From the NCBI RefSeq assembly GCF_023721795.1, contig NZ_JAMQYE010000001.1, positions 2,287,671 through 2,351,670 of the forward strand: a stretch of 64,000 nucleotides of DNA, in the 5' to 3' direction. Shown here piece by piece: positions 38,657 to 48,658 of the stretch. A program made the position numbers and the translations under genes. The notes under the pieces were generated by a model. It was given only the letters and a program-made list of their open reading frames with translations, was not told the origin of the DNA and searched no databases. Numbering within the stretch: the first letter of the stretch is position 1; every line of letters begins with the position of its first letter. The DNA comes from Zeimonas sediminis (GTDB lineage Bacteria; Pseudomonadota; Gammaproteobacteria; Burkholderiales; Burkholderiaceae_E).

Positions 38657-39535
38657 ATGTCCCGCACACGACAAGCCGACCGGCGCCACTCCCAGGGGCA
38701 CGCGACCTGCGCCGTCCAGCTTCTTGCCGGTGCCGGCCTGCTGACCCTGATGCCCTCGGTCATGGCCGAGTCGCCCTTCACGCAGGCCCTCGAGTACGCG
38801 CAACCGCTTTCCTGGGTGATGCTCGCGGCAGGCCTGGGCGTGCTGCTCGGCCGGCGGTGGCTGGTCGGCAAGCGCGCGCCCGCGGTCGGCATCGCCGACG
38901 TCGTGCGCAGCGAGGCCCGGCCGGACTGCGCCGCAGCGGTCGCGGCCAGCAGCCGGCCCAATCGCATCGATGCCGGCGTCCTCAGGCGGATCCCGGAGCG
39001 GCGGTTCGAAGCCGTCGTCGAGGCGCTCTTCGCCGGATCGGGCTGCCGGGTCGGCGCCCGGTCCCGAATCGCCGAAGGCGGCGTCGATCTCTGGCTGCAA
39101 ACCGAGGGCGCGTCGTCGCCGACGATCGTCGTCCGTTGCAAACAGCGGGTCGGCAGGACCGTGTCGATCGACGAGATCCGCGAACTCGAGCGCGCGATGA
39201 GCGCGCAGGGCGTGCGCGACGGCCACTTCGCGACGACATCGCTGCTGACCCCGGACGCGATCGCGTTCGCGCGCAGCCGCGGCATCCGGATGCACGATGC
39301 CGACGGCATCGTCCGGATGGCGTCCAGGCTCACGGCGGCCGGACTCCAGACCATGCTCGCGGCGGCGGCCGAGGACGATCGTCCGGCCGGGCTCGACCGG
39401 GGCGCGGCACAGGCCCAGGCCGCGGGGCCCGAGGCCGGGCCAGCGGACACCGCGGGGCCCGATGCCTCGGAGACGCTGCGTTCGACGGTGGTGCAGTTGC
39501 CCGAGAGGTTCCGGGCGAGCCGGGTCGCCGCCTGA
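38657..39535 (+). CDS. membrane-anchored Mrr-like restriction-endonuclease-fold protein
   Basis: 292 aa from ATG 38657, after AGGAAG. A basic start and two hydrophobic segments (about 20-37 and 52-70, GLGVLLGRR) suggest membrane anchoring. The Mrr-like nuclease core is at about 100-225: FEAVVEALFAGSGCRVG, RIAEGGVDLWLQ with the Asp and IVVRCKQR with the Lys. The usual Gln/Glu before xK is Arg here (RCK in place of QCK). A low-complexity Ala/Pro/Gly tail follows. These proteins are frequent, and their role (defence or DNA maintenance) is unproven. No methylase is adjacent. Confidence 0.77.
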   Translation: MSRTRQADRRHSQGHATCAVQLLAGAGLLTLMPSVMAESPFTQALEYAQPLSWVMLAAGLGVLLGRRWLVGKRAPAVGIADVVRSEARPDCAAAVAASSRPNRIDAGVLRRIPERRFEAVVEALFAGSGCRVGARSRIAEGGVDLWLQTEGASSPTIVVRCKQRVGRTVSIDEIRELERAMSAQGVRDGHFATTSLLTPDAIAFARSRGIRMHDADGIVRMASRLTAAGLQTMLAAAAEDDRPAGLDRGAAQAQAAGPEAGPADTAGPDASETLRSTVVQLPERFRASRVAA

Positions 39536-39541
39536 GCCGGG

Positions 39542-40390
39542 TCAGCCCGCCGCCTGGAGCCGCAGCCGGCGCGCCGCCTCCTCCTCGCGCGCATCCTCGA
39601 TCTCGCGCAGAACCCCTTCCAGGTCGACCGCCCCGGCTTCCCGCTCGAAGCGGCCGGTGAGCGCCACGCCGGGACGCAGCTCGCCGCGACGATAGAGGTC
39701 CCAGATCTCCGGGCCGTACTCGGTGGCCAGCAGGTCCGGCGCGAACCGCCCGAAGAAGGCGCGCAGGTTCGCGACGTCGCGCAGCAGCATGCGCGGGGCG
39801 TGGTTGTTGCCCGCGGCGTCCACCGCCTGGGGCAGGTCGATGATGACCGGGCCGTCGGCGCCGAGCAGGATGTTGAACTCCGACAGGTCGCCGTGCACGA
39901 CGCCGGCGCAGAGCATCCGCACCACCTCCTGCAGCAGTGTGGCGTGGTGCCTGCGCGCCTCCTCGGGCGTGAAGGCGACGTCGTTGAGCCGCGGCGCAGC
40001 GTTGCCTTGCTCGTCGCTGACCAGGTCCATCAGCAGCACGCCGTCGCAGAAGTTGTGCGGCCGGGGCACGCGCACGCCGGCGGCGGCGAGCCGGTGCAGC
40101 GCGTCGACCTCCGCGCTCTGCCACGCCGCCTCGGTGGCCTGCCTGCCGTAGCGGGTGCCCTTGGCCATCGCGCGGGCCTGGCGGCTGTTCCGGACCCGGC
40201 GGTTCTCGGTGTAGTCCACCGCCTGGCGGAAGCTGCGCTCGGTCGCCTCCTTGTAGACCTTGGCGCACAGGGTCCGGCCGCCGCTGCGCACGACGTAGAC
40301 CGCGGCCTCCTTGCCGCTCATCAGCTGGCGCACGACCTCGTCGATCAGGCCTTCGTCGACGAGCGACTGCAATCTCTTCGGTGGTTTCAT
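39542..40390 (-). CDS. RIO1-like protein kinase (PA4780 family)
   Basis: 282 aa. I chose the ATG at 40390 because the family starts MKxPKR; an ATG nine bases upstream is possible. MSGKEAAVYVV forms the nucleotide loop, CAKVYKEATERSF has the catalytic Lys, GVVHGDLSEFNILL the catalytic loop with Asp, and VIIDLPQAVD the metal-binding Asp. Family members are atypical Ser/Thr kinases of unknown bacterial function, akin to archaeal Rio1 of ribosome maturation. It is divergent from dbpA by 44 bases, an arrangement that fits a ribosome-assembly role. Confidence 0.9.
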   Translation of the reverse strand: MKPPKRLQSLVDEGLIDEVVRQLMSGKEAAVYVVRSGGRTLCAKVYKEATERSFRQAVDYTENRRVRNSRQARAMAKGTRYGRQATEAAWQSAEVDALHRLAAAGVRVPRPHNFCDGVLLMDLVSDEQGNAAPRLNDVAFTPEEARRHHATLLQEVVRMLCAGVVHGDLSEFNILLGADGPVIIDLPQAVDAAGNNHAPRMLLRDVANLRAFFGRFAPDLLATEYGPEIWDLYRRGELRPGVALTGRFEREAGAVDLEGVLREIEDAREEEAARRLRLQAAG

Positions 40391-40434
40391 GGCCGCCATT
40401 CTGCGCCCGCCCGGCGGGTCTGCCACAATCCGGG

Positions 40435-41904
<1,470 letters not shown>

Positions 41905-41916
41905 GCCGGGCCGTGC

Positions 41917-42924
41917 TCACAGGCCCTTGCCGAAGCTGACGATGCGCACGTCGAGCGCGACGTCGCGGGCGAGGCCCAGCGCGCGCCGCATCGCCGCGTC
42001 GATCCACTCGGGCTCGTTGCCGAAGGCGCCGCCGCCCAGCCGGGTCAGGTAGACGATGTTCGAAGCGCCGCGCGCCGCATTGAGCGCCGCGGCCCACAGC
42101 GTGGCCTCGTAGGCGCCCTCGAGCACCAGCGTGGCGAAGGCGCGCCAGCGGCGCGCGGGAATGCCGGTGTAGGCCACCGGCAGCGCCGAGCAGAAGGCCT
42201 GCGACACCACCGGCCGCGGCTCGCTTCGCGCGTCGGTCACCTCGACGTCCCAGTGCAGGCCGATGCGCAGCCGGTCGCGCAGCGCGTCGACTTCCGCTGC
42301 GCTCGCCGCCGCGAGCCGCGCCTCGATCTCGCCCAGGCCCTCTGCCGTGCAAAGCGCATAGCCGTTGCGCATCTTCCAGAGCCGCTCACCCTGGTTGCCG
42401 AGCGCGGCGCCGAGATCGGCGAGCGCATCGACCTGCCGCGCGGCGGTCTGGCCGGACTGCCCGTTCGCCGGGGCGAAGTAGTTGCGATAGATGGTCGCCG
42501 CGCCGGCGGCCACCGCGCAGGCCGGCCCCTGGGTGTGGTCGCCGGCATAGCGCGACACGCCGTCCTCGGGCGTGACCTCGGGGCCGATCATCTCGAGCAG
42601 GTTGAACTGCGACGCGACCTGGAACAGCGCGCCCTGGTTGGCCGGGTCGGCGTGCATCGCGCGGACGTCGCCGGTGACCTTCGAAACGCGCAGCGGGCCG
42701 TTCGGCGACCCGCCTGCGCCGGCCACCACGCCCGCCGCCGCGTCCCGCAGGGCCGCTCCCGCCCGGGCGCGCAGCTCGGCCACCGACGCCAGCTCGAGCC
42801 TCCCGATGCCCCAGGAGCGGCCGTTCACCCGCGAATGCAGGCGCTCGCCGCGGACCTCGAGCCGCGCGCGGGTCTCCTCCCAGGGCAACTCGCGAAAGCC
42901 CGTCAGCCGCTCGAACCAGTCCAT
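41917..42924 (-). CDS. conserved protein with macrodomain-like elements, function unknown
   Basis: 335 aa from ATG 42924, with GGGAGAG before it. I recognise no exact family. Two regions recall macrodomains / PARG folds: KVTGDVRAMHADPANQGALF (82-101) leading to QFNLLEM (106-112), and NIVYLTRLGGGAFGNEPEWI (289-308), like the ADP-ribose phosphate-loop of macro proteins. A conserved-looking block DHTQGPACAVAAGAATIYRN (129-148) lies between. No signal peptide. It is alone, converging with dbpA. A role in ADP-ribose hydrolysis or binding is an inference that a structural comparison could confirm or reject. Confidence 0.7.
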   Translation of the reverse strand: MDWFERLTGFRELPWEETRARLEVRGERLHSRVNGRSWGIGRLELASVAELRARAGAALRDAAAGVVAGAGGSPNGPLRVSKVTGDVRAMHADPANQGALFQVASQFNLLEMIGPEVTPEDGVSRYAGDHTQGPACAVAAGAATIYRNYFAPANGQSGQTAARQVDALADLGAALGNQGERLWKMRNGYALCTAEGLGEIEARLAAASAAEVDALRDRLRIGLHWDVEVTDARSEPRPVVSQAFCSALPVAYTGIPARRWRAFATLVLEGAYEATLWAAALNAARGASNIVYLTRLGGGAFGNEPEWIDAAMRRALGLARDVALDVRIVSFGKGL

Positions 42925-43211
42925 GCCCACTCTCCCGATCTCGCCCGCGGCCTGCTCCCGGATGCGTCCCGCGGCCTGCGCCCCGAGTCTCGCTTGGGGC
43001 CTGCACCTGCGTCTCGCGCCGAGCCTACGCCAATCGGGGCTCATCCGATGAGCCAGCGTTCCGCCGGCCGCCGGGTCCGCATCCGGCGTGCCGGGATCTG
43101 GCAGGCTACCCGTCGGCCAGCCGCCCGCTTCGGTACCATCCGCGCATCGCTGCCCGCAAGCATGCGCGCGTCGCCGCGCGCGGCAGGCGAGACCGAGGAG
43201 ATCCCGACACC

Positions 43212-44369
43212 ATGAGCACCCCGCTGCTGTTCACCCCGATGGCCCTGCGCGGCCTGACCCTGCGCAACCGCATCGTCGTCGCGCCGATGCACCAGTACGC
43301 CGCCGAGAAAGGCTTCGCGAACGACTGGCACCTGATGAACGCCGGGCGCTACGCCGCGGGCGGCGTCGGGCTGGTGATGATGGAGTCGACGAAGGTCGAG
43401 CGGCGCGGCTGCGGCACGGTGGGCGACCTGGGCCTGTGGGACGACGCCTTCGTGCCGGGCCTGAAGCGGATCGTCGATTTCGCGCATTCCTGCGGGTCCG
43501 CGATCGGCATTCAGCTCGGCCACTCCGGACGCAAGGCCCGCGCCGCCCGCCCCTGGGAAGGCGGCCGACCGCTTCGGCCCGACCCGGCCATCGAGGACTG
43601 GGACGCCTGGGAGCTGGTCGCGCCCAGCGCGCTGCCCGCCGACGAGAACTCGCCGGTGCCGCGCGCGCTGTCGGCGAGCGAGATCGCCGACGTGGTCCAG
43701 GCCTTCGGCCGCGCCGCGGCCCGCGCGCACGCGGCCGGCTTCGACACGGTCGAGATCCACGGCGCCCACGGCTTCCTGATCCACGAGTTCCTGTCCCCCG
43801 CGGCCAACCAGCGCACCGACGCCTACGGCGGCAGCGACGCGAACCGCCGGCGCTTCGCGCTCGAGGTCGCCGAGTGCGTGCGCGCGAACTGGCCAGAGGG
43901 CAAGCCGCTGTTCATGCGGCTGTCGGTCGACGACGACGCCGGCTGGGGCCCGGCCGAAAGCGTGGCGCTCGCCAGGGAACTGAAGACAGTCGGCGTGGAC
44001 GTCGTCGACTGCAGCGCCGGCGGCATCCTGGCCCGGCCGGTCAGCAGCGCGCCGATCGGCTACGGCTACCAGGTGCCCTTCGCGCAGCGGCTGCGCGAGG
44101 AAGCCGGCGTGAAGACGATGGCGGTGGGCCTGATCGTGCACCACGACCAGGCCGAGCGCATCCTGCAGGAAGGCCGCGCCGACCTGATCGCGCTCGCGCG
44201 CGAGATGCTCTACAACCCGAACTGGGCGCTCGACGCCGCCTGCAAGATGGGCCTGCCCGATGCGTTCGCCACGGTGCCTCCGGCGGCGGGCTGGTGGCTG
44301 GGCAAGCGGGCGGCGGCGATGCCGGGGCTGGTGACGTCGACCGGCGGGTCCAAGAAGGGTGGCGCGTAG
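43212..44369 (+). CDS. old yellow enzyme-family NADH:flavin oxidoreductase
   Basis: 385 aa TIM-barrel FMN enzyme. FTPMALRGLTLRNRIVVAPM at the N-terminus, IQLGHSGRKA with the His, FDTVEIHGAHGFLIHEFLSP, and the phosphate-binding VGLIVHHDQAERIL. The active-site pair HGAHG is the usual His/His of YqjM-like ene-reductases. Substrate unknown. About 290 bases upstream lack genes and show no clear promoter. Confidence 0.9.
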   Translation: MSTPLLFTPMALRGLTLRNRIVVAPMHQYAAEKGFANDWHLMNAGRYAAGGVGLVMMESTKVERRGCGTVGDLGLWDDAFVPGLKRIVDFAHSCGSAIGIQLGHSGRKARAARPWEGGRPLRPDPAIEDWDAWELVAPSALPADENSPVPRALSASEIADVVQAFGRAAARAHAAGFDTVEIHGAHGFLIHEFLSPAANQRTDAYGGSDANRRRFALEVAECVRANWPEGKPLFMRLSVDDDAGWGPAESVALARELKTVGVDVVDCSAGGILARPVSSAPIGYGYQVPFAQRLREEAGVKTMAVGLIVHHDQAERILQEGRADLIALAREMLYNPNWALDAACKMGLPDAFATVPPAAGWWLGKRAAAMPGLVTSTGGSKKGGA

Positions 44370-44374
44370 CGCGA

Positions 44375-44701
44375 CTAAGAGGTCCGCTCTCGCTCCAGAT
44401 CCGCGAAGTTCCTGATCCTGATCGAACCTTCCGGAAAGCGTGCGATCACCTCCAGCTCGCCCCCCATGGCCTCGATATGGGCGCGCAAGGTCGAGATGTA
44501 CATGTCGGTGCGCTTCTCGATCTTCGCGATCGAGGGCTGTTGCACGTGCAGCGCTTCGGCCAGTTCCCTCTGGGACAGCCCTCGCGCCTTGCGGAGCTCC
44601 GACAGGGCCATTTCGGCGAGCATGGCGCGCTGCTTCGATTCGGAACGCGCCCGGGACTCGGGCGACATGCGCGCCCGAAGCTCCGCGAATTTTCTAGCCA
44701 T
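44375..44701 (-). CDS. higA: HigA-like XRE antitoxin/regulator
   Basis: 108 aa with a helix-turn-helix at about 36-90: ALSELRKARGLSQRELAEAL, VQQPSIAKIEKRTDMYISTL and a trailing IRIRNFADLE. The pattern is the XRE antitoxin of HigBA-type loci. Its ATG lies in the last codons of the upstream toxin frame (eight-base overlap), the toxin-first order typical of higBA. The frame is intact. Autoregulation of the operon is expected from family knowledge. Confidence 0.84.
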   Translation of the reverse strand: MARKFAELRARMSPESRARSESKQRAMLAEMALSELRKARGLSQRELAEALHVQQPSIAKIEKRTDMYISTLRAHIEAMGGELEVIARFPEGSIRIRNFADLERERTS

Positions 44702-45070
44702 CTATCAATCCTTCCCTGCGAAGTTGCACGAGGTGCTCGTCGTACAGGCGATCGGCAATCGGAACATTGACCGCGTACCAGCGGTCGTCGCCCGTCTTGT
44801 CGCCGCCGAGCAGCAGGATTGCCGAGCGGCGGGGATCGAAGGCGTAAAGCGTTCGTAGCGGACGCCCCTCATGCTGTGTGCGCAGTTCGCGCATGTGGCC
44901 ATGCCTCGAAGCGCGCACCCCGCTGCTATGCGGATACCCGAGGGCTGGCCCGCATGCCTCCAGCAGTCCGACCGAGGCCGCAACGGATTCTTGCTCGCCC
45001 TCGGAAAGGCTCGCCCACCAATCACCGAACTCGTTCGTGTATTCGACGTCCCATCGGGGAGGGCAATCAT
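44694..45070 (-). pseudogene. HigB-like (RelE/ParE superfamily) toxin, frame broken
   Basis: The RelE-type frame is read on the minus strand from TGG at 45053: WDVEYTNEFGDWW, then about 105 further residues containing RHGHMRELRTQHEGRPLR, LYAFDPRRSAILLLGGDKTG, and ending LYDEHLVQLRREGLIDG. It has no ATG, GTG or TTG between its upstream stop (45117-45119) and the GTG at 44918. A well-placed ATG with GGGGG exists at 45070, but its reading (MIALPD) is in another frame. A single missing base between 45053 and 45054 would join ATG to WDVEY and give a normal 125 aa protein. So either a true frameshift inactivation or a sequence error. Confidence 0.75.
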
Positions 45071-45251
45071 AACCCCCTCGGAATATTCCGGCAACGGAAT
45101 GTTTCGATGCCGCCGGTCAGACGAGGATCGATGCGTACAGGGTCGGCACGGAAAGCGCTTTTCCGCGACACGTCGGGCCCGGCGAGACCCCTTCACATGA
45201 TGGAGAGAGATGCCTGCAGAGTCTGTTGCACCGACGGCCGAGGCGATCGAA

Positions 45252-46718
45252 CTAGGCTGGAGGACGTGATCGCCGCCGCGCCCGCCGGTCCCCCGCCGCG
45301 AACGCCGCCGCGAACAGCCCAAGCCCGGCGCCCAGCGCCACGAAGCTCGCGGCGTAGTCCTGGGTGAGCCCCTGCAGCCAGCCGATGCCGGTGGCGCCCA
45401 GCACGATGCCGAGCAGCCGGGTCACGCTGACCAGGCTGCCCGCCACGCCGCGCTCCTCGATCGGCAGCATCGTGGTGGTGGCCTCCATGTAGCCGACCTG
45501 GAACAGCCCCTGTCCGATGCCGCTGGCCAGCATGCTCAGGCCTAGCAGCCAGGGCACCGGCCCCGCGTAGAGGATCGCGGAGGTCAGCAGCAGGCCGAGC
45601 GCGGCGCCGGCCAGCCCGCCGGCCATCAGCCGCGCGGGCCAGGCCTGGCCGGCCTGCGAGCCCCAGCCCAGGCGCCGGATCATCCGCCCGGCCAGCAGGC
45701 TGCCCAGCACCGAGCCGGTGGGGTAGCCCGACAGCAACAGGCCGGCAGCCGCGATCGACGCGCCGGCGTCGCGGGTCAGCACGTAGGGGATCAGCATCAG
45801 GTTGCCGAAGCAGGTGAGGTTCACGATCACCGACGCGGCCTGCACGCCCGAGAAGCGCAGCGAGCGGAAGGCCTCGACCCGCAGCACCGGATGCGCGACC
45901 CGCGACTCGTGCCGCGCGAACAGCGCCGCGCCGCCCAGGCCCAGCGCGAGCAGCACGAACGCCTGCGGCCGGACACCCTCGGGCCGGGTGAACTCGGCCA
46001 GCGAGAGGACCAGGCAGGCGAGCACCGCGGTCAGGCCGAAGGCGCCGATCCAGTCGAAACCCTGCCCCACGCCGTCGGTGCCGGCGCCGGAACGCGGCGC
46101 GGACCGGCTGCCGGGCGCGTAATCCGGCCCGTCTCCCGCCGCCGGCACGCTGCCCGGCGCCGCGAGGCGGGGCACCAGCGGCAGCAACAGCAGCGCGGCC
46201 AGCGCCACCGGCGCGCGCGACCAGAACACCGCCGGCCAGCCGAAGGCCTGCAGCAGCAGGCCGCCCACCCAGGGCCCGACGGCGGTGGCCAGGCTGAACG
46301 AGGCCGCGTACCAGGCGAGCGCGCGCGCCTTCTCGGCAGGCGGGAACAGCAGCGTGGCCAGCGCCGGCGCGCAGGCCACCGCGACGCCCACCGCGGCGCC
46401 CTGCAGCACGCGCAACCACGCGAGCGTCGGGTAGTCGGGCGCAAGCGCCACCGCCAGGTGCGCGAGCACGCTCGCGGCAAGCCCGATCGCGAACACGCGC
46501 CGGTGCCCGAGCCGGTCGCCGAGGTGCCCGAAGACCAGCGCCATGCTCGACTGAGCGAGCACGAAGGGGATCACCAGCCACTGGAGGTCGCGCAGCGGCA
46601 ACCCGAAGGCCCCGGTGATCACCGGGAACGCGGTGTTCAGCATGGTGTCCAGCGGCGCGACCAGCGAGCCGAGGCAGACCACCAGGAGCGCCAGCCGGGC
46701 GCGGGTCGATGCGGTCAT
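45252..46718 (-). CDS. MFS transporter, DHA2 (14-helix) drug-exporter type
   Basis: 488 aa with about 14 membrane helices. The loop 2-3 motif is GHLGDRLGHRRVFAIG and motif C-like LATAVGPWVGGLLLQ is present. The central loop (about 190-225) is long and polar. The family exports drugs or metabolites with proton exchange. It is the distal leftward gene before the TRAP operon. Substrate unknown. Confidence 0.88.
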   Translation of the reverse strand: MTASTRARLALLVVCLGSLVAPLDTMLNTAFPVITGAFGLPLRDLQWLVIPFVLAQSSMALVFGHLGDRLGHRRVFAIGLAASVLAHLAVALAPDYPTLAWLRVLQGAAVGVAVACAPALATLLFPPAEKARALAWYAASFSLATAVGPWVGGLLLQAFGWPAVFWSRAPVALAALLLLPLVPRLAAPGSVPAAGDGPDYAPGSRSAPRSGAGTDGVGQGFDWIGAFGLTAVLACLVLSLAEFTRPEGVRPQAFVLLALGLGGAALFARHESRVAHPVLRVEAFRSLRFSGVQAASVIVNLTCFGNLMLIPYVLTRDAGASIAAAGLLLSGYPTGSVLGSLLAGRMIRRLGWGSQAGQAWPARLMAGGLAGAALGLLLTSAILYAGPVPWLLGLSMLASGIGQGLFQVGYMEATTTMLPIEERGVAGSLVSVTRLLGIVLGATGIGWLQGLTQDYAASFVALGAGLGLFAAAFAAGDRRARRRSRPPA

Positions 46719-46767
46719 CGGAGGGACTCGGGCGACGCGGCCGCCGCGCGCGACGAGGCGGCGCGCC

Positions 46768-48045
46768 TCAGATCAGGCCCTGCAGCGCGAGGCTCACCGC
46801 CGGCACGTAGGTGACCGCCAGCAGCACCAGCACCATCACGCCGACCATCGGCCACATCGCCTTCGAGATGTCCCAGATGCCCAGCCGGCTGACCGCCGCG
46901 CCCACGAACAGCGCGTAGCCGAAAGGCGGCGTCGCCATGCCGATCGTGAGGTTGCTGGTGACCATCGCGCCCAGGTGGATCGGGTCCATGCCCAGGCCGT
47001 TGCCGGTGGTGGTCAGCACGCCGCCGAGGATCACCATCGCGGCCACGTTGTCCATGACCGCGCCGATCAGCAGCAGCAGCGCGTTCAGCGTGAGCAGCAC
47101 CACCCAGGACTCGTCGGAGATCGAGGTGAGCAGGCTCGCGATCTTCGGCGGCAGCTGCTCGAAGGCGACCAGCCAGCCGAAGCCCGCCGCGGCGGTGATG
47201 ATGAACATCACGATCGCGGTCGTGCGCAGCGAGCCCAGCGTGATCTTCGGCAGGTCCTTCAGCTTGACCTCGCGGTGCACGAACAGGCCGATCACCAGCG
47301 CGTAGAACGCGCCGACCACGGCCGCCTCGGTCGGCGTGAACACCCCGCCGTAGATGCCGCCCAGGATGATCACCGGCCCGCCCAGCGCCCACTTGCCCTC
47401 CCAGAACGCGCGGCGCATCTCGGCGGCGGTGGCGCGTGGCTCGCCGGCGATGTCGCGCCGGCGCGCGTAGTTCCAGCACAGCGCCATCAGCCCGATCGCG
47501 AGCAGGATGCCCGGCACCAGGCCGGACAGGAACAGCCGCGCGATCGACTGCTCGGCGATCACGCCCCAGATCACGAAGGGAATCGACGGCGGAATCAGCG
47601 GCCCGATGATGCCGGCCGACACCGCCAGCGCGGTGGCGAAGGCCCGGTCGTAGCCGCGCTTCTCCATCTCGGGGATCATGATCGTGCCGATCGCGGCGGT
47701 GGTCGCCGGCGCCGAGCCAGAGATCGCGGCGAAGAACACCGCGGCGATCACCGCCACCATGCCCAGCCCGCCGGTCACGTGGCGCACCAGCACGTTGGCC
47801 ACGCCGACCAGCCGGCGCGACAGGCCGCCCGCGGTCATCAGGTCGCCGGCCAGCACGAAGAACGGGATCGCGAGCAGGCTGAACGACTGCGAGCCCGAGA
47901 TCATCTTCTGGGCGAGCGCGATCACCTCGATGTCGGACGCGATCAGCGCGCCGAGCGTGGCCAGCCCGAGCGCGAACGCGAAAGGCACGCCGAGCACGAG
48001 CAGCGCGGCGAAGCCGGCGCTGAGGATCCAGGCGGCGGCAGACAT
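46768..48045 (-). CDS. TRAP transporter large permease DctM
   Basis: 425 aa, about 11-12 helices, DctM/SiaM family: LGVPFAFALGLATLGA, FVLAGDLMTAGGLSRRLV, ISGSAPATTAAIGTIMIPEM and IIGPLIPPSIPFVIWG. The ATG directly follows the DctQ stop. With DctQ and DctP it makes a Na+-driven tripartite transporter for carboxylates. Confidence 0.93.
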   Translation of the reverse strand: MSAAAWILSAGFAALLVLGVPFAFALGLATLGALIASDIEVIALAQKMISGSQSFSLLAIPFFVLAGDLMTAGGLSRRLVGVANVLVRHVTGGLGMVAVIAAVFFAAISGSAPATTAAIGTIMIPEMEKRGYDRAFATALAVSAGIIGPLIPPSIPFVIWGVIAEQSIARLFLSGLVPGILLAIGLMALCWNYARRRDIAGEPRATAAEMRRAFWEGKWALGGPVIILGGIYGGVFTPTEAAVVGAFYALVIGLFVHREVKLKDLPKITLGSLRTTAIVMFIITAAAGFGWLVAFEQLPPKIASLLTSISDESWVVLLTLNALLLLIGAVMDNVAAMVILGGVLTTTGNGLGMDPIHLGAMVTSNLTIGMATPPFGYALFVGAAVSRLGIWDISKAMWPMVGVMVLVLLAVTYVPAVSLALQGLI

Positions 48046-48651
48046 TCAGCGCCCCCCGTTCGCCGGCGCGCCGGCGTCCGACCCGGTCACGCCCGTTTCC
48101 GGCGCGGGCGCGCCCACGGGCGCTGGCGGCCTGGCGCCGGCATCGCCGAACGAGGCCAGCAGCCGCGCCAGCGCGTGCAGCGCCACCAGCGCGCCGCACA
48201 CCGGCGCCGCCAGGTGCAGCGCCTCGATCGGGTAGGCGATCGCCGCCGAGGTCTGGCCGATCGTCTCGGCCACGTAGGCGTACCCGCCCACCGCGAGCAT
48301 CACGCCGAAGGCCAGGATGCCGAGGTGGACCAGCCGGGCCAGCCAGCGGGCCGCGGCGCCGGAGAGCATGTCGGGCACCAGGGTCAGGCGCACGTGGAAT
48401 TCCTCGCGCACGCCGAGGCTGCCGACCAGCAGCACCACCCAGGTGAACAGCAGCAGCGACAGCTCCTCGCTCCAGCTGAGCGCCACGCCGAAGAAGTAGC
48501 GGGCGACCACCTGCAGCACCAGCACCGCGAGCATGACCAGCGTCATCGCCACCGCCGTCCAGGCGGAAACGGCGGCCGCGACGGCGCTGGCGCGTTCGAG
48601 CAGGCGGAACGTCACGATCGGCGACTGCGCTCCGGGTCCCCGCTGTGCCAT
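48046..48651 (-). CDS. TRAP transporter small permease DctQ
   Basis: 201 aa with four membrane helices, e.g. AVLVLQVVARYFFGVALSWSE, LFTWVVLLVGSLGVREEFHV, and a Pro/Ala-rich C-terminal tail. DctQ bridges the receptor and the large permease. Seven bases separate it from the DctP stop; its own stop abuts the dctM start. Confidence 0.9.
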   Translation of the reverse strand: MAQRGPGAQSPIVTFRLLERASAVAAAVSAWTAVAMTLVMLAVLVLQVVARYFFGVALSWSEELSLLLFTWVVLLVGSLGVREEFHVRLTLVPDMLSGAAARWLARLVHLGILAFGVMLAVGGYAYVAETIGQTSAAIAYPIEALHLAAPVCGALVALHALARLLASFGDAGARPPAPVGAPAPETGVTGSDAGAPANGGR

Positions 48652-48658
48652 CCGGGCC

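Noticed and set aside
44705..45322. A 205-codon frame starting upstream of the good ATG at 45070
   Set aside because: After about six residues from that ATG it reads out of frame with the RelE-type protein and shows no domain; it reflects the frameshift, not a separate gene.
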